Source: Elgaria multicarinata webbii
Taxonomy: Eukaryota; Chordata; Lepidosauria; Squamata; Anguidae
Length of the DNA stretch: 64,000 nt
Direction of reading: 5' to 3'
NCBI RefSeq assembly: GCF_023053635.1
Contig: NC_086173.1
Span: forward strand, 146,552,697-146,616,696
The translations under genes and the position numbers were made by a program. Shown in pieces: positions 20,045 through 30,024 of this stretch. Under the pieces are notes generated by a model. It searched no databases. It was not told the DNA's origin and was given only the letters and a program-made list of their open reading frames with translations. The first letter of the stretch is position 1. Every line of letters starts with the position of its first letter.

Positions 20045-20995
20045 GATAAAAATGAATTTATGAAGGAGTTCCATGATTGATCCATCTACCCTAGTATTGA
20101 CTACCTTGGCAGGCATCAGCTATTCTATCTAGTGTAACTCAATAGTAGATATTCAGCCCCTGAGCCATGTTATTGTTTTTCTGTAGTCTATTGAGCTACA
20201 GGCAGAAATAGAGAAGGAACAGGCAGAAATAGAGAAGGAGGTAAGAGTACAGACCTGGCATTATGCCACAGTTCATCAACAGATAAAATGTAAACTTCTG
20301 CCCATAATTTAAATGAAATTAATGAAATTAATTAATTAATTGTAACGGTTAACTTTTGTGAACCACTCAGAAAGTTTTGACTATGGGGCTGTATATAAAT
20401 TACATAAATGAAATGAAACGTATAAGCCATCCTGTGCTTTGTTATTGCAATAGAAAGATAGAGTACAAACTATCAATATAGGAAAAAATAAATTCCATAG
20501 CCTACATGTTTATGCACAGAATTGCACTCATGGTGTGTGCATGCATGTGTGGAAACATATACACACAAGTACTTGTGGAACTTGTGTATATCCTTGATGC
20601 AGATGGGCTAATCATGCACTTGGGTACTCAGAGCTTTCATACACAGTGACCTAGTTCACACATAACAATAAGTCACCATGGATGAATTTTCCCTTGTTGA
20701 GGCAGCCGCTGCCATTTTGAATATTTCAGTCATGGCAGGGGCACACCGTAGCTTGTCATTACATGGAAACCCAGCAAGGGTGGGTTGTTAGTGTGGTTGA
20801 GAATCTACCCACAACCCATGGTATGTTTTAGGGTTGCGGGTGGCTTGTTAACCCTAACCAGGTTCACACATAACAACAAGCTTCAGTGTATCCATGGTGT
20901 CTTCTCGTAACGAGCAACCCAGGCCGATCACTTTCAGTGCATTTGAGTACATGTGGCAGTGAAGGCAAGCCCTTTCCTTCAAAGTTCACACCGAG
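20045..20995. other. intron-like stretch without recognised gene
   Basis: This lies between the possible middle and terminal three-finger exons. GGTTCACACATAACAA appears near 20651 (as AGTTCACACATAACAA) and near 20862, suggesting old DNA-transposon scraps. A short GAAATAGAGAAGGA doublet lies at 20210-20240. Confidence 0.4.
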
Positions 20996-21119
20996 CCTTT
21001 GCTGATGGAGGTCCTGCACGCCCTCCTTCTAATGCACACTGCAGCCAGGAGGAGAATGTGTCTTTCACTTTCTAATATAAAGGGTAACACAAAGATGCTG
21101 TCTCCTCTTCCCAATCCAG

Positions 21120-21328
21120 ATGGTCGTTGGGTGCAAAAAGTGAAGAGTTGTTATCTTGAGGATTCCTTGTGTGGAACCAAAGGAATATATCCTGACAGTG
21201 GATTAGAATATGAATTCAGTTGCTGTTCCAATGAAGACAATTGCAACAGGATATGGCCAAGCCCTCAGAGGCCCAGGGTGAAGACTGACATAAGAGTAAG
21301 ACTGCAATCCACTACTCCCTCTGAATAA
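21120..21328 (+). CDS. three-finger (Ly6/uPAR) protein, terminal exon (intact)
   Basis: The acceptor TTCCCAATCCAG precedes a 209-nt phase-1 exon. It encodes DGRWVQKVKSCYLEDSLCGT, a hydrophilic segment and FSCCSNEDNCN, the three-finger C-terminal signature. A further 24 residues follow to the stop: basic, proline-rich and not hydrophobic enough for a GPI signal, so a secreted product is more likely. The tail from about 21295 overlaps the start of a dispersed reptile repeat (GACTGCAATCC...), so the last eight or so codons and the stop are repeat-derived. With the signal exon at 18767 this is the best candidate for a working gene in the cluster. Confidence 0.6.
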
Positions 21329-21390
21329 AGTCCCATTAAACTCAGTGGGGTTTATTTCTGAGTAAGCATGCCTAAGATTGCACTGCACAA
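21293..21390 (+). repeat. dispersed reptile repeat (AAGACTGCAATCC type)
   Basis: AGTAAGACTGCAATCC...CCCATTAAACTCAGTGGGGTTTATTTCTGAGTAAGCATGCCTAAGATTGCAC is a partially palindromic short repeat common in squamates. Variants occur near 22160-22240, 32500-32550, 43385-43430 and 59680-59755. Confidence 0.6.
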
Positions 21391-21585
21391 GAAGCTGCAG
21401 CCCTCAGCCTGGCATTTTCTTATGTTGGCAACTTCAGTGAATGACGAACCTATCGACACATCGAACTCTGGCTTTGCCTCTTCCCCATGTTTCATGACGG
21501 CTGCACCCCTTTGCTTATTATTAGAAGCACCATCTGTACATTCTTGCCTTTGTCTATTCATCCATTGTTGTTTTTCAAAGCTATA

Positions 21586-21758
21586 CTAGAGTGACCAGAT
21601 ACAAAAGTGGACAGGGCTCCTGCAGCTTTAACTGCTGTGATGAAGAGGGAATTTCTCCAGGTGCTGCATGCATACAAATGACACCTGTTGAAATTCCCGT
21701 TTCTATGCAACTGTTAAAGAGACAGGAGCCGTGTCCTCCTTTCCATATGGTCACCCTA
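21586..21758. mobile_element. TAGGGTGACC MITE, copy 2 (short)
   Basis: The ends are TAGAGTGACCAGATAC and ATATGGTCACCCTA; the interior carries GACAGGGCTCCTGCAGC and the inverted GAGCCGTGTCCTCC. It is an internally deleted version of the copy at 26111-26441. Confidence 0.8.
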
Positions 21759-22024
21759 CCAGAGCTCAACTTTACCAGCTAAGGACATTTGGGTTAACAA
21801 CATTGAGGGTTTCAGGTTGGACCTACTGCCCCAATAATAGGCCTGTCTTTGCTTTACAAAGACACTTTTCTTTTTCTTAAAAAATGGGAATGGATACCTT
21901 GCAGAACATGTTCTAGAAAATTTGAATCTATGCAATTGATCTATATCTTAAAAACCTTTAAATATTGTGAGCTGTCCTGGAAGGCCTGTTGTTGGTCACC
22001 CTATAGATATGGTTACAGTGTAGA

Positions 22025-22165
22025 TAAGCAAGCTTATCTACACCAAGCAGGATATGTCACTTTGAAAATGAGTTGAAAACTGTGTATGGAGTGTGCCCTG
22101 GGCCCCAACAGTTGTCACTACTGTTATAAACTGTTTTAAAGCAATAGTGTAGATCCTGCCCATGT
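22025..22165. mobile_element. TCTACACCAAGCAGGATAT MITE copy
   Basis: CTTATCTACACCAAGCAGGATATG, GGGCCCCAACAGTTGTCACTACTG and AATAGTGTAGATCCTGCCC give the standard left end, centre and right end. It is colinear with 45010-45722 minus that copy's insertion. Confidence 0.75.
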
Positions 22166-22406
22166 CTACTCATAAGTAAATACCATTACGATTAAAGGGG
22201 CCTATTCCCATGTGAATGGGCATAGAATTGCAGCCTTAATAAAGAAATAGAAATACTTTTAAAAGTCTCTGGAAATATGGTCAAATTTGGTTAAATTCCG
22301 CTGAGCACCCTGACATACTCACAGCCGGAATGATGAAAGGTTGGATTCCTGACCCTTTCAGCTGATACATGTGAGACAAATTGGGGCTTTTAATCATCCT
22401 TAGAAA

Positions 22407-23668
22407 CATAGAATAGTAGAGTTGGAAGGGGCCTACAAGGCCATCGAGTCCAACCCCCTGCTCAATGCAGGAATCCACCCTAAAGCATCCCTGACAGATG
22501 GTAGTCCAACTGCCTCTTGAAGGTCTCTAGTGTGGGAGAGCCTACCACCTCCCTAAGAAACTGATTCCATTGTCGTACTGCTCTAACAGTCAGGAAGTTT
22601 TTTCTGATGTCCAGCTGGAATCTGGCTTCCTTTAATTTGAGCCCGTTATTCCGTGTCCTGCACTCTGGGAGGATTGAGAAGAGATCCTGGCCCTCCTCTG
22701 TGTGACAACCTTTTAGGGATTTGAAGAGTGCTATCATGTCTCTCCTCAGTCTTCTCTTCTCCAGGCTAAACATGCCCAGTTGTTTCAATCTCTCTTCATA
22801 GGGCTTTGTTTCCAGACCCCTGATTATCCTGGTTGCCCTCCTCTGAACATGTTTCAGCTTGTCTGCATCCTTCTTGAATTGTGGAGCCCAGACCTGGATG
22901 CAATACTCTAGATTAGTGGTTCCTAAACTTTTTCAGGTAACCGCCCCCCTGGTTCCATGAACTCATGCCCAGTGCCCCCTACCCTACACTATAAAAATCA
23001 TTATTCAGAATAGCAGTTTTCAACGACCCACCAACGAAGATAATAACAATAAAATTCAAAACAGTAACAATTAATTGAATATTTATTCAAAATCCGAAGC
23101 ACCCGCCGCAGGCTTGCCGAGGGAGGGAGGGAGGGAGGGAAAAGAGAGCTAACACCTGTTTTGCAGCCAGCGTGGCAGGGCACACCAAGCAGGGTATGTC
23201 TCTTCATTAGTGTTTTGGTGCTTTTGAAACATTTCAATTCACCGTTAAAAGGACTCTTCTTAAACGGTATTAATACATGTGTGGATTCTTCCCCTATATG
23301 GCTTGCGACCAAACTACCTTCTCCCATAAAAATGTCCTTGGGTTTTAAGGCCTTCTGGAGAGGCGCTTCTCAGAAAAGACCACCTCGAGCGCTCCCCTGC
23401 TGTCCCTTTGCCTCTTAGTGCCCCCCTATGCAGTCTCACCGCCCCCAAGGGGGCAGTCCGCCCACTTTGGGAACCACTGCTCTAGATGTATTGCAACTAG
23501 AGGGCCGAATAGAGAGGAACCAGTACCTCACGTGATTTGGAAGCTATACTTCTATTATAGCAGCCCAAAATAGCATTTGCCTTTCTTGCAGCCATATCGC
23601 ACTGTTGGCTCATATTCAGCTTGTGATCTACAACAATTCCAAGATCCTTCTCATTTGTAGTATTGCTG
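22407..23668 (-). mobile_element. CR1 LINE 3' fragment interrupted by a hAT element
   Basis: The minus strand encodes the CR1 ORF2 C-terminus (KQLGMFSLEKRRLRRDMIAL, LKGCHTEEGQDLFSILPECR, LDIRKNFLTVRAVRQWNQF). It continues after a 566-bp insert with the part upstream of it (FSALVR..., NSNIAARKANAILG-type residues). The CR1 tail is near 22407. The order is confirmed by the longer CR1 at 23793-25110. Confidence 0.9.
22914..23479. mobile_element. non-autonomous hAT transposon in CR1
   Basis: The ends TAGTGGTTCCTAAACTTTTT and AAAGTGGGCGG...GGGAACCACTG (right end read inverted as CAGTGGTTCCCAAAGTGG) are hAT terminal inverted repeats of the CAGTGGTTC type. A perfect 8-bp target duplication CTCTAGAT flanks it (22906-22913, 23480-23487). 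A minus-strand frame of 105 codons (GEGSLVASHIGEESTHVL...) lies inside; it has no transposase motif that I recognise and may be chance or a remnant. Confidence 0.9.
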
Positions 23669-23792
23669 ATTATTTCTGCTTAATGAATGCCAGTAGAGTT
23701 TCATCGGGGGACATTTGCTACTGCTGAAATATTAACACGCAGTGATGTATGTTTTAGCGATTGGGTCCTTGCTTTTACATTCTTGCTACTGT

Positions 23793-25110
23793 CATAGAAT
23801 CATAGAATCATAGAATAGCAGAGTTGGAAGGGGCCTACAAGGCCATCGAGTCCAACCCCCTGCTCAATGCAGGAATCCACCCTAAAGCATCCCTGACAGA
23901 TGGTTGTCCAGCTGCCTCTTGAATGCCTCTAGTGTGGGAGAGCCCACAACCTCCGTAGGTAGCTGATTCCACCGTCGCGCTGCTCTAACAGTCAGGAAGT
24001 TTTTCCTGATGTCCAGCCGGAATCTGGCTTCCTTTAACTTGAGCCCGTTATTCCATGTCCTGCACTCTGGGAGGATCGAGAAGAGATCCTGGCCCTCCTC
24101 TGTGTGACAACCTTTTAAGTATTTGAAGAGTGCTATCATGTCTCCCCTCAATCTTCTCTTCTCCAGGCTAAACATGCCCAGTTCTTTCAGTCTCTCTTCA
24201 TAGGGCTTTGTTTCTAGACCTCTGATCATCCTGGTTGCCCTCCTCTGAACACGCTCCAGCTTGTCTGCGTCCTTCTTGAATTGTGGAGCCCAGAACTGGA
24301 CACAATACTCTAGATGAGGCCTAACCAGGGCCGAATAGAGAGGAACCAGTACCTCACGTGATTTGGAAGCTATACTTCTATTAATGCAGCCCAAAATAGC
24401 ATTTGCCTTTCTTGCAGCCATATTGCACTGTTGGCTCATATTCAGCTTGTGATCTACAACAATTCCAAGATCCTTCTCTTTTGTGGTATTGCTGAGCCAA
24501 GTGTCCCCCATCTTGTAACTGTGCATTTGGTTTCTATTCCCTAAATGTAGAACTTGGCATTTATCCCTATTAAATTTCATTCTGTTGTTTTCAGCCCAGC
24601 ACTCCAGCCTATCAAGATCACTTTGAAGTTTGTTTCTGTCTTCCAGGGTATTAACTATCCCACCCAATTTTGTGTCATCTGCAAATTTGATCAGCGTTCC
24701 CTGCACCTCCTCGTCCAAATCATTAATAAAAATGTTGAAGAGCACTGGGCCCAGGACTGAGCCCTGCGGCACCCCACTCGTTGCCTCTCCCCAGTTTGAG
24801 AAGGTTCCATTGATAAGTACTCTTTGAGTCCGATTCTGTAGCCAACTGTGGATCCACCTAATAGTTGTTCCATCTAGCCCACTTTTAGCTAGTTTGTTAA
24901 TCAGAATGTCATGTGTTACTTTGTCAAAAGCTTTGCTGAAGTCAAGATATATGACAGCCACAGCATTCCCACAGTCCACAAGGGAGGTTATCCTATCAAA
25001 AAATGAGATCAAATTAGTCTGACAGGATTTGTTCCTGACAAATCCATGTTGGCTTCTAGTAATCACTGCATTGATTTCAAGGTGTTTACAGATTGACTTC
25101 TTTATAATCT
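23793..25110 (-). mobile_element. CR1 LINE, 5' truncated, ORF2 largely open
   Basis: The 3' end has ATTCTATG repeats at 23793-23818 (inverted on plus as CATAGAATCATAGAAT). The element is cut off upstream of the RT palm at about 25110. The coding frame is listed separately. Confidence 0.95.
23882..25066 (-). CDS. CR1 ORF2 reverse transcriptase C-terminal two thirds
   Basis: 394 codons are open. Motifs in order are GFVRNKSCQTNLISF, YLDFSKAFDKVTHDIL (RT palm, first Asp), SGVPQGSVLGPVLFNIFIND, KFADDTKLGG (catalytic FADD), LHLGNRN, EKDLGIVVDHKLNMSQQC, LVRPHLEYCVQFWAPQ and ERVQRRATRMI. These are hallmarks of the CR1 clade. The apurinic endonuclease and RT fingers are lost through 5' truncation. 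The absence of stops suggests a recent insertion. It is not a host gene. Confidence 0.95.
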   Translation of the reverse strand: MITRSQHGFVRNKSCQTNLISFFDRITSLVDCGNAVAVIYLDFSKAFDKVTHDILINKLAKSGLDGTTIRWIHSWLQNRTQRVLINGTFSNWGEATSGVPQGSVLGPVLFNIFINDLDEEVQGTLIKFADDTKLGGIVNTLEDRNKLQSDLDRLECWAENNRMKFNRDKCQVLHLGNRNQMHSYKMGDTWLSNTTKEKDLGIVVDHKLNMSQQCNMAARKANAILGCINRSIASKSREVLVPLYSALVRPHLEYCVQFWAPQFKKDADKLERVQRRATRMIRGLETKPYEERLKELGMFSLEKRRLRGDMIALFKYLKGCHTEEGQDLFSILPECRTWNNGLKLKEARFRLDIRKNFLTVRAARRWNQLPTEVVGSPTLEAFKRQLDNHLSGML

Positions 25111-25329
25111 GCTGTGATAATCAGAATTTGATTCATGTGCTTATTTGAGTCTAATTCTAGAATCAATGCCCTTATTTGATTGTGGGGGTATGGTTAGAGC
25201 CTGGATTGGGGAGTAACGGGGCACATAAGGAATCAATATACAGAGTGTTTAGATGCTTGGGTTATGGGAAGCTTTTAAAATGAAGCTGGGGGTGGTGGTA
25301 GTATGGTTTGATATCATTTAATATATTAG

Positions 25330-25827
25330 AGCTTTATCACACCAGCGTTATACTGCGCAATCACTGCGGCTTGCGTGCAAAGGATTCAAAAGTTTTCCAT
25401 CTTATAATCTGCTTTTATTGTGAAGTACTCCCATGCATCCTGCTTTAATTGCACTTCTTAACCAAAAGAAGTGCAATATTTTGCTACTAGCTTTCGAGTG
25501 TATCATTTGTTGTTTTCCAAGTGGCCACTGGGGCGCAGGAGCAGGATTTGAAGAAAAATTAAACAAATGCTTACATCTGCATAAGTTTTAAAGATAAAGA
25601 CATCAAAATTGGCACAGTAACAGATATTAAGAAGAGCTTTAAGCATACCACATTTCAATTGGATTGGGTCATCCATTGATTTTTTAATGATTTTTTTACA
25701 TTTCCTCCCTTAAACCCATTTCCTGGTATGCAAAGGATCTAGCCGCCCGGTTACAACAACAACAATGGTGACAGCTTAGCACTGTAGGGGATAATTCGAG
25801 GGAAACCAGTATGTGGGATGAAACTCT
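25330..25827 (+). mobile_element. unnamed 500-bp repeat, copy 1
   Basis: It starts GAGCTTTATCACACCAGCG and ends GGGATAATTCGAGGG...GGGATGAAACTC. Copies are at 38986-39494 and 63749-64000 (cut by the window end), with relatives at 13010-13390 and 13735-13785. The ends are weak inverted repeats (AGCTTTATCACA and, inverted, AGCTTCATCCCA). The centre has GTGGCCACTGGG.CGCAGGAG. There is no coding capacity, so it is probably a non-autonomous DNA transposon. Confidence 0.65.
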
Positions 25828-26110
25828 TAGTCATAGAAACATGTGGCTTATGCCAATGTTCTTATTCCATATAAGGGGGTGAGGGAACTGCTATAAAGTT
25901 ATTGTAGGAGAGAGTTGCAGTTTGGAAACCCCTTACTATTGGAGAAACAAAAGTAAAAGAGGGCTGCTGACTACTAATATAAGGACCTGGACCCTTCTTT
26001 GTAGTAAACAAGGGGCTGTTCCAAGAAAGAGGGTGGAATTTTCCCAAGAAGAGGGTGTTCTTAAAGGTGATGAGGACCACAGAAGCGGCTGTTGCTGCTC
26101 TCAGAATGAT

Positions 26111-26441
26111 TAGGGTGACCCTATGAAAAGGAGGACAGGGCTCCTGGATCTTTAACACTTGTATTGAAAAGGGAATTTCAGCAGGTGTCATTTGTATATA
26201 TGGAGAACCTGGTGAAATTTCCTCTTCATCACAACAGTTAAAGCTGCAGGTGCCCTGCCCTCTTTTAAATCTGGTCACAGTATAGCTGCAGTAGTATAGC
26301 TCCTGCAGCTTTAACTGTTGTGATGAAGAGGAAATTTCACCAGGTGCTGCATGCATACAAATGACACCTGCTGAAATTCCCTTTTCTATGCAACTGTTAA
26401 AGATACAGGAGCCCTGTCCTCCTTTTCAGATGGTCACCCTA
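26111..26441. mobile_element. TAGGGTGACC MITE with perfect 8-bp target duplication
   Basis: AGAATGAT stands at 26103-26110 and 26442-26449. The ends TAGGGTGACC and GGTCACCCTA are inverse. Interior blocks (CTCCTGGATCTTTAAC, AGCAGGTGTCATTTGTATAT and their inverses) fold the element on itself. Eight-base duplications fit the hAT superfamily. Confidence 0.9.
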
Positions 26442-27272
26442 AGAATGATGTCATCAGTGGAATCTGGAGGCGGGGGGGGTGGGGCAGCTGCACCCTCCTG
26501 CCTGTATGAGCAGATGCCCATGCTTGGGAGCTTCTTTAAACTCTCTGGGGCATGTTGTACCAAATTAATGGGAGCAATTCAAATTAAGTCAATGATCCAT
26601 TGAGTACCCTATAGAGCTCTCTAGTCCATCCTTGTTTCCTGCTGCTAATTACACTTACTCAGGGCCAAACTACATAAGGCCTTAATTACAACGTTGCCTC
26701 TTTACTGTAGGATTTCTCATTGAAAAACAGGCCAACATGATTTGGGGATGGAAGTGAGGGAATCTAGGTTGGTACTTTAGGATAGAGAGGTTTTAGCCCT
26801 AAGTTCCAAATCTGGATGGGGGCACCCCTTCCACTTGCATGGGGGAAAGGCTACCATTAAAGCAGAAAGGAGCTTTATTCCCACGCAAGTTGCAGGCACA
26901 GGGGGTCTCCAAGGTATTTAACTGGTCACGGTGCGTCATTTCACAACTCCTTCTGTGTTATATGCCATCTCATCGTTGATTTTTTTTTGTTTTTGCTTGA
27001 ATGTATAGCTGGATGGCTCATTGTGCATTCTTATAACGGTAAAGCAGTAGAAGTGCCCCAGACTAAATGTCGCCAAGTAGATCAAAAGATCTTTCCAGTC
27101 ACCATGTTTAATACTCTCACTGGACTGGAGCCAGATGTGGTCATGCATCAAGTAAGATTCCATTGGCATTACATAATTGATATCTCTGGACTGGCTCCAG
27201 ATTTTGAGAGCTTGTTCTGTGTATCCTTGTTGATCACTTAGACATCCTGCAAAACTAGCTGCCACCCTGAGT

Positions 27273-27635
27273 AGGGTAACCATATGAAAAGGAGGACAGG
27301 GCTCCTGTATCTTTAACAGTTGCATAGAAAAGAGGATTTCAGCAGGTATCATTTGTATATATGGAGAACCTGGTGAAATTCCCTCTTCATCACCACAGTT
27401 AAAGGTGCAGGAGCTATACTAGAGTGACCAGATTTCATAGAATAGTAGAGTTGGAAGAGGCCATCGAGTCCAACCCCCTGCTCAAGAGGGCAGGGCACCT
27501 GCAGCTTTAACTCATGTGATGAAGAGGAAATTTCACCAGGTTCTCCATGTATACAAATGAGACCTGCTGAAATTCTCTTTTCAATAGAATTGTTAAAGAT
27601 ACAGGAGACCTGTCCTCCTTTTCATATGGGGGGCG
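27273..27635. mobile_element. TAGGGTGACC MITE carrying a CR1 scrap
   Basis: The left end TAGGGTAACCATATG and interior follow the 26111 copy. Positions 27434-27484 hold about 50 bp of CR1 3' end (ATAGAATAGTAGAGTTGGAA, GAGTCCAACCCCCTGCTCA) in the middle. The right end is merged with the next element (27640-27780). Confidence 0.75.
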
Positions 27636-27639
27636 GGAA

Positions 27640-27780
27640 TCTACACTACTGCTTTAAAGTGATTTATAACAGTTTTGACAACTGTTGGGGCCCAGGACGT
27701 ATTGCTTATACAGGTTTCAAAACGTTTTCAAAGTGCTTTAAAGCGCTTTAAAAGCAGTAGTGTATGGTCATTCTAAGGAA
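27640..27780. mobile_element. short MITE, TCTACACTACTGCTTTAAAG type
   Basis: ATCTACACTACTGCTTTAAAG...GCTTTAAAAGCAGTAGTGTA is a near-perfect inverted pair around a CAACTGTTGGGGCCC centre shared with the family at 45010 and 53868. Confidence 0.75.
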
Positions 27781-27839
27781 TCCTGAGAAGGGATAAAAGC
27801 CATGATAGTTTCTTTTCTTTCATGTCCAAAAGCTATCCA

Positions 27840-27931
27840 ATGGAACACAGCTTCTTCCTGCAAATTGGGGGGCTGCAGATGGCTCTGATTTGGCTTCTGG
27901 CAGTCTGTTTTCCTCTGCCCCAGTCGAGGAG
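27840..27931 (+). CDS. three-finger-type signal-peptide exon, second copy
   Basis: MEHSFFLQIGGLQMALIWLL is followed by AVCFPLPQSR and a strong donor (GAGGAG|GTAAGT). It is clearly related to the exon at 18767-18860: CACAGCTTCTTCC, CTCT-A-TTTGGCT and the donor are shared. No matching middle or terminal exon was found in the following 12 kb, so this is either an orphan exon or the start of a gene disrupted by insertions. In-frame ATG codons are also present at 27822 and 27879. Confidence 0.45.
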
Positions 27932-27934
27932 GTA

Positions 27935-28875
27935 AGTCCCCACCTATAGCCAGAGATAAGCCACCAATCCATATGCAATATCACCCTCTTTCATCTTTAA
28001 AGAAGTACTTTGAGCTGGGGAAATGGTGGGCATGCTGGAATGGATGGGGAGACACCCAAAGCAGTACCACCCACAGGGGCACCCCTTTCCTTTCCCACCC
28101 CACACCTCCCTACTTCCAAGTAAGCCTCTTCCCTTAGACTGGAAGAAAAGAATTTCTTCCGCGTCTTGATGTTGATCCCAGGCATGTGAGTGGGTGGCTG
28201 CTTAAAGGCCCTGACTGGAGTGGAGGAGAGGAAAGCCAGAGCTATCTCCTCACAAATTAGTCCCTTCCTTTTCATTAGCTCATTCCTTTTCTAGCACATG
28301 CTAGCCCTAATGTGAGAAATGGGTTTTCCCCGTCCACGTGCAACTTCTGTGGTTATTGAAATGGGCTAGGCCACCCTTCCCAACATGGAACCTTCCAACA
28401 AATGGGAAAAGTTATTTTATTATGCAAAACACAGGTAATGTTTGAGCAGTGCTGCATCACTAAGCATCACTATCTGCTATTTATCTCTTGTTTCAGAATG
28501 CAGGAGTTTCTTGTGCTGTCTTCTGTAATGCATTGTTCTGCCACTAGGTGTCAATGTCTTCTGCTTATGATATTTGACCTTTAAAATGTGAATTTATTAT
28601 TGATGTGCTTACTCCATTTATATACCGTCTTTTTGCCAAAGAATTCTGCATACTTTACGTTTCAATAACAACAATAATCTAAGAGCTACAGAACACAAAA
28701 GGGAAATAGGAAAGGATGAAGAAAATAAGCAAATTCAATTCAGGTACCAACCATTTTCTACTATTCCAAATAAATTTACACAATGATCAAGTGGAAGGGC
28801 TCATGGGAAGTGTTTCTGGAAAAGGAGGCACCAAAATGGAAGTTTCTCCCGTCATAAAAGCTAGAAGCAACTATT
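27935..28875. other. stretch without recognised gene
   Basis: No domain-bearing frame, splice-flanked exon or known repeat was recognised. The three-finger terminal-exon signature was looked for and not found. Confidence 0.4.
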
Positions 28876-28876
28876 T

Positions 28877-28966
28877 CTGGATTCCTGCATTGAGCAGGGG
28901 GTTGGACTCGATGGCCTTGTAGGCTCCTTCCAACTCTGCTATTCTATGATTCTATGATTCTATGAT
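28877..28966 (+). mobile_element. CR1 3' terminal fragment
   Basis: GGATTCCTGCATTGAGCAGG, GACTCGATGGCCTTGTAGG and (ATTCTATG)3 identify the last 90 bp of CR1. Confidence 0.9.
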
Positions 28967-29769
28967 TTATTTGCATGCTGCTGTTCCTCCAAAAGAGCTC
29001 CAGGATTTTAGATTCTCAAGCAGCACTTTTTTCGAGTATTTTTGAGGCCCAGCTCTTCCCAGCTTCTGTGACAGAACAGTTTTGGAGGGCTTCAGGCCAT
29101 TTTCCTGTAATAAAGAACAAAAGGAGAACCCACATTGCAACAGGGCGTGCTACTAAGGATAAAGCGTGCAAGCTATTGGCAGCACATGATACAAAATAAT
29201 CCATGTCCATTGGCCAGTATGGAATCCTGAACTCTGTTCAGACAGCTTCATGTGTGCATTTTTTATGCATCCTGTATAAGACAACATAATAACAGAAGCC
29301 ATCTTTGATTTGATGTACCAAATAGTTGACAGTTGTATCAGAGTTTCAGAACAACTATATCAGTCAGGCTGGTCTATTTGACAACAACTATGAGAGTAAT
29401 GTCTGATCTATTTGTTGTTAAGCTGTAAACTATTTGGCACAATTGCACTTGCAACTATTTTTATTACAGATTTTGCAATTAATGGGCCCAGTGCTGTCTT
29501 GTTGCTCTCTTACAATTATTAATAAAGGTCTTGTCTTAAACCAAAGTCAACTCACAAAGCAAACTGGGTTTAGGAAAACCTATGAAGTTTAGAATTCAGA
29601 TGGAGCTATCACAAAATAATCATTAATAGAATTTAATAAAATAACTAATCCATACTACAAAATATAAAAATTGTAAAAATTAAATTATATAACAAACCAT
29701 ATAAAATTATACCCATATGGAAACTAAAAGAGTCCATAAACATAGTGACCTTACTTCCCCCCTAAAAGT

Positions 29770-29772
29770 CAT

Positions 29773-29811
<39 letters not shown>

Positions 29812-29925
29812 TATTTATTTATTTCTTACCCGCCTCTCCCTTTGGATCGAGGCAGGGAACAACATTAGTACAGAATCAATACATCTTAAAAATTCTTGAT
29901 TTTACATTGATCTGGATAGGCCTGC
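29770..29925 (-). mobile_element. nested LINE tail with (AAT)n
   Basis: On the minus strand TTGTTCCCTGCCTCGATCC, GGCGGGTAAGAAATAAATAA and (ATT)n form a typical reptile LINE/SINE 3' end inserted into the Penelope-like remnant. Confidence 0.55.
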
Positions 29926-29983
29926 CGGAAAAGGCTAAAGCTGCCTTAAAATATAGTAGGCTATATTAATACACATCCACCTG

Positions 29984-30024
29984 TCCCAAACATGTTTCAA
30001 CCTCAAGGGTCTTCATCAGTGGGA
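29984..30024 (-). ncRNA. hammerhead-ribozyme-like motif 2
   Basis: On the minus strand: stem I TCCCA (30024-30020), the canonical core CTGATGA (30019-30013), a short stem II (ACC/GGT, loop CTTGA, plus flanking A and T), GAAA, a minimal stem III (AC/GT, two-base loop), triplet GTT and the stem I partner TGGGA (29988-29984). All hammerhead core residues are present. Stem II is weak and may have a bulged G. Cleavage would fall after position 29989 on the minus strand. Confidence 0.5.

Noticed and set aside
23001-23327. 105-codon frame inside the hAT element as a gene
   Set aside because: No recognised domain, promoter or splice sites; kept only as an observation in the hAT finding.
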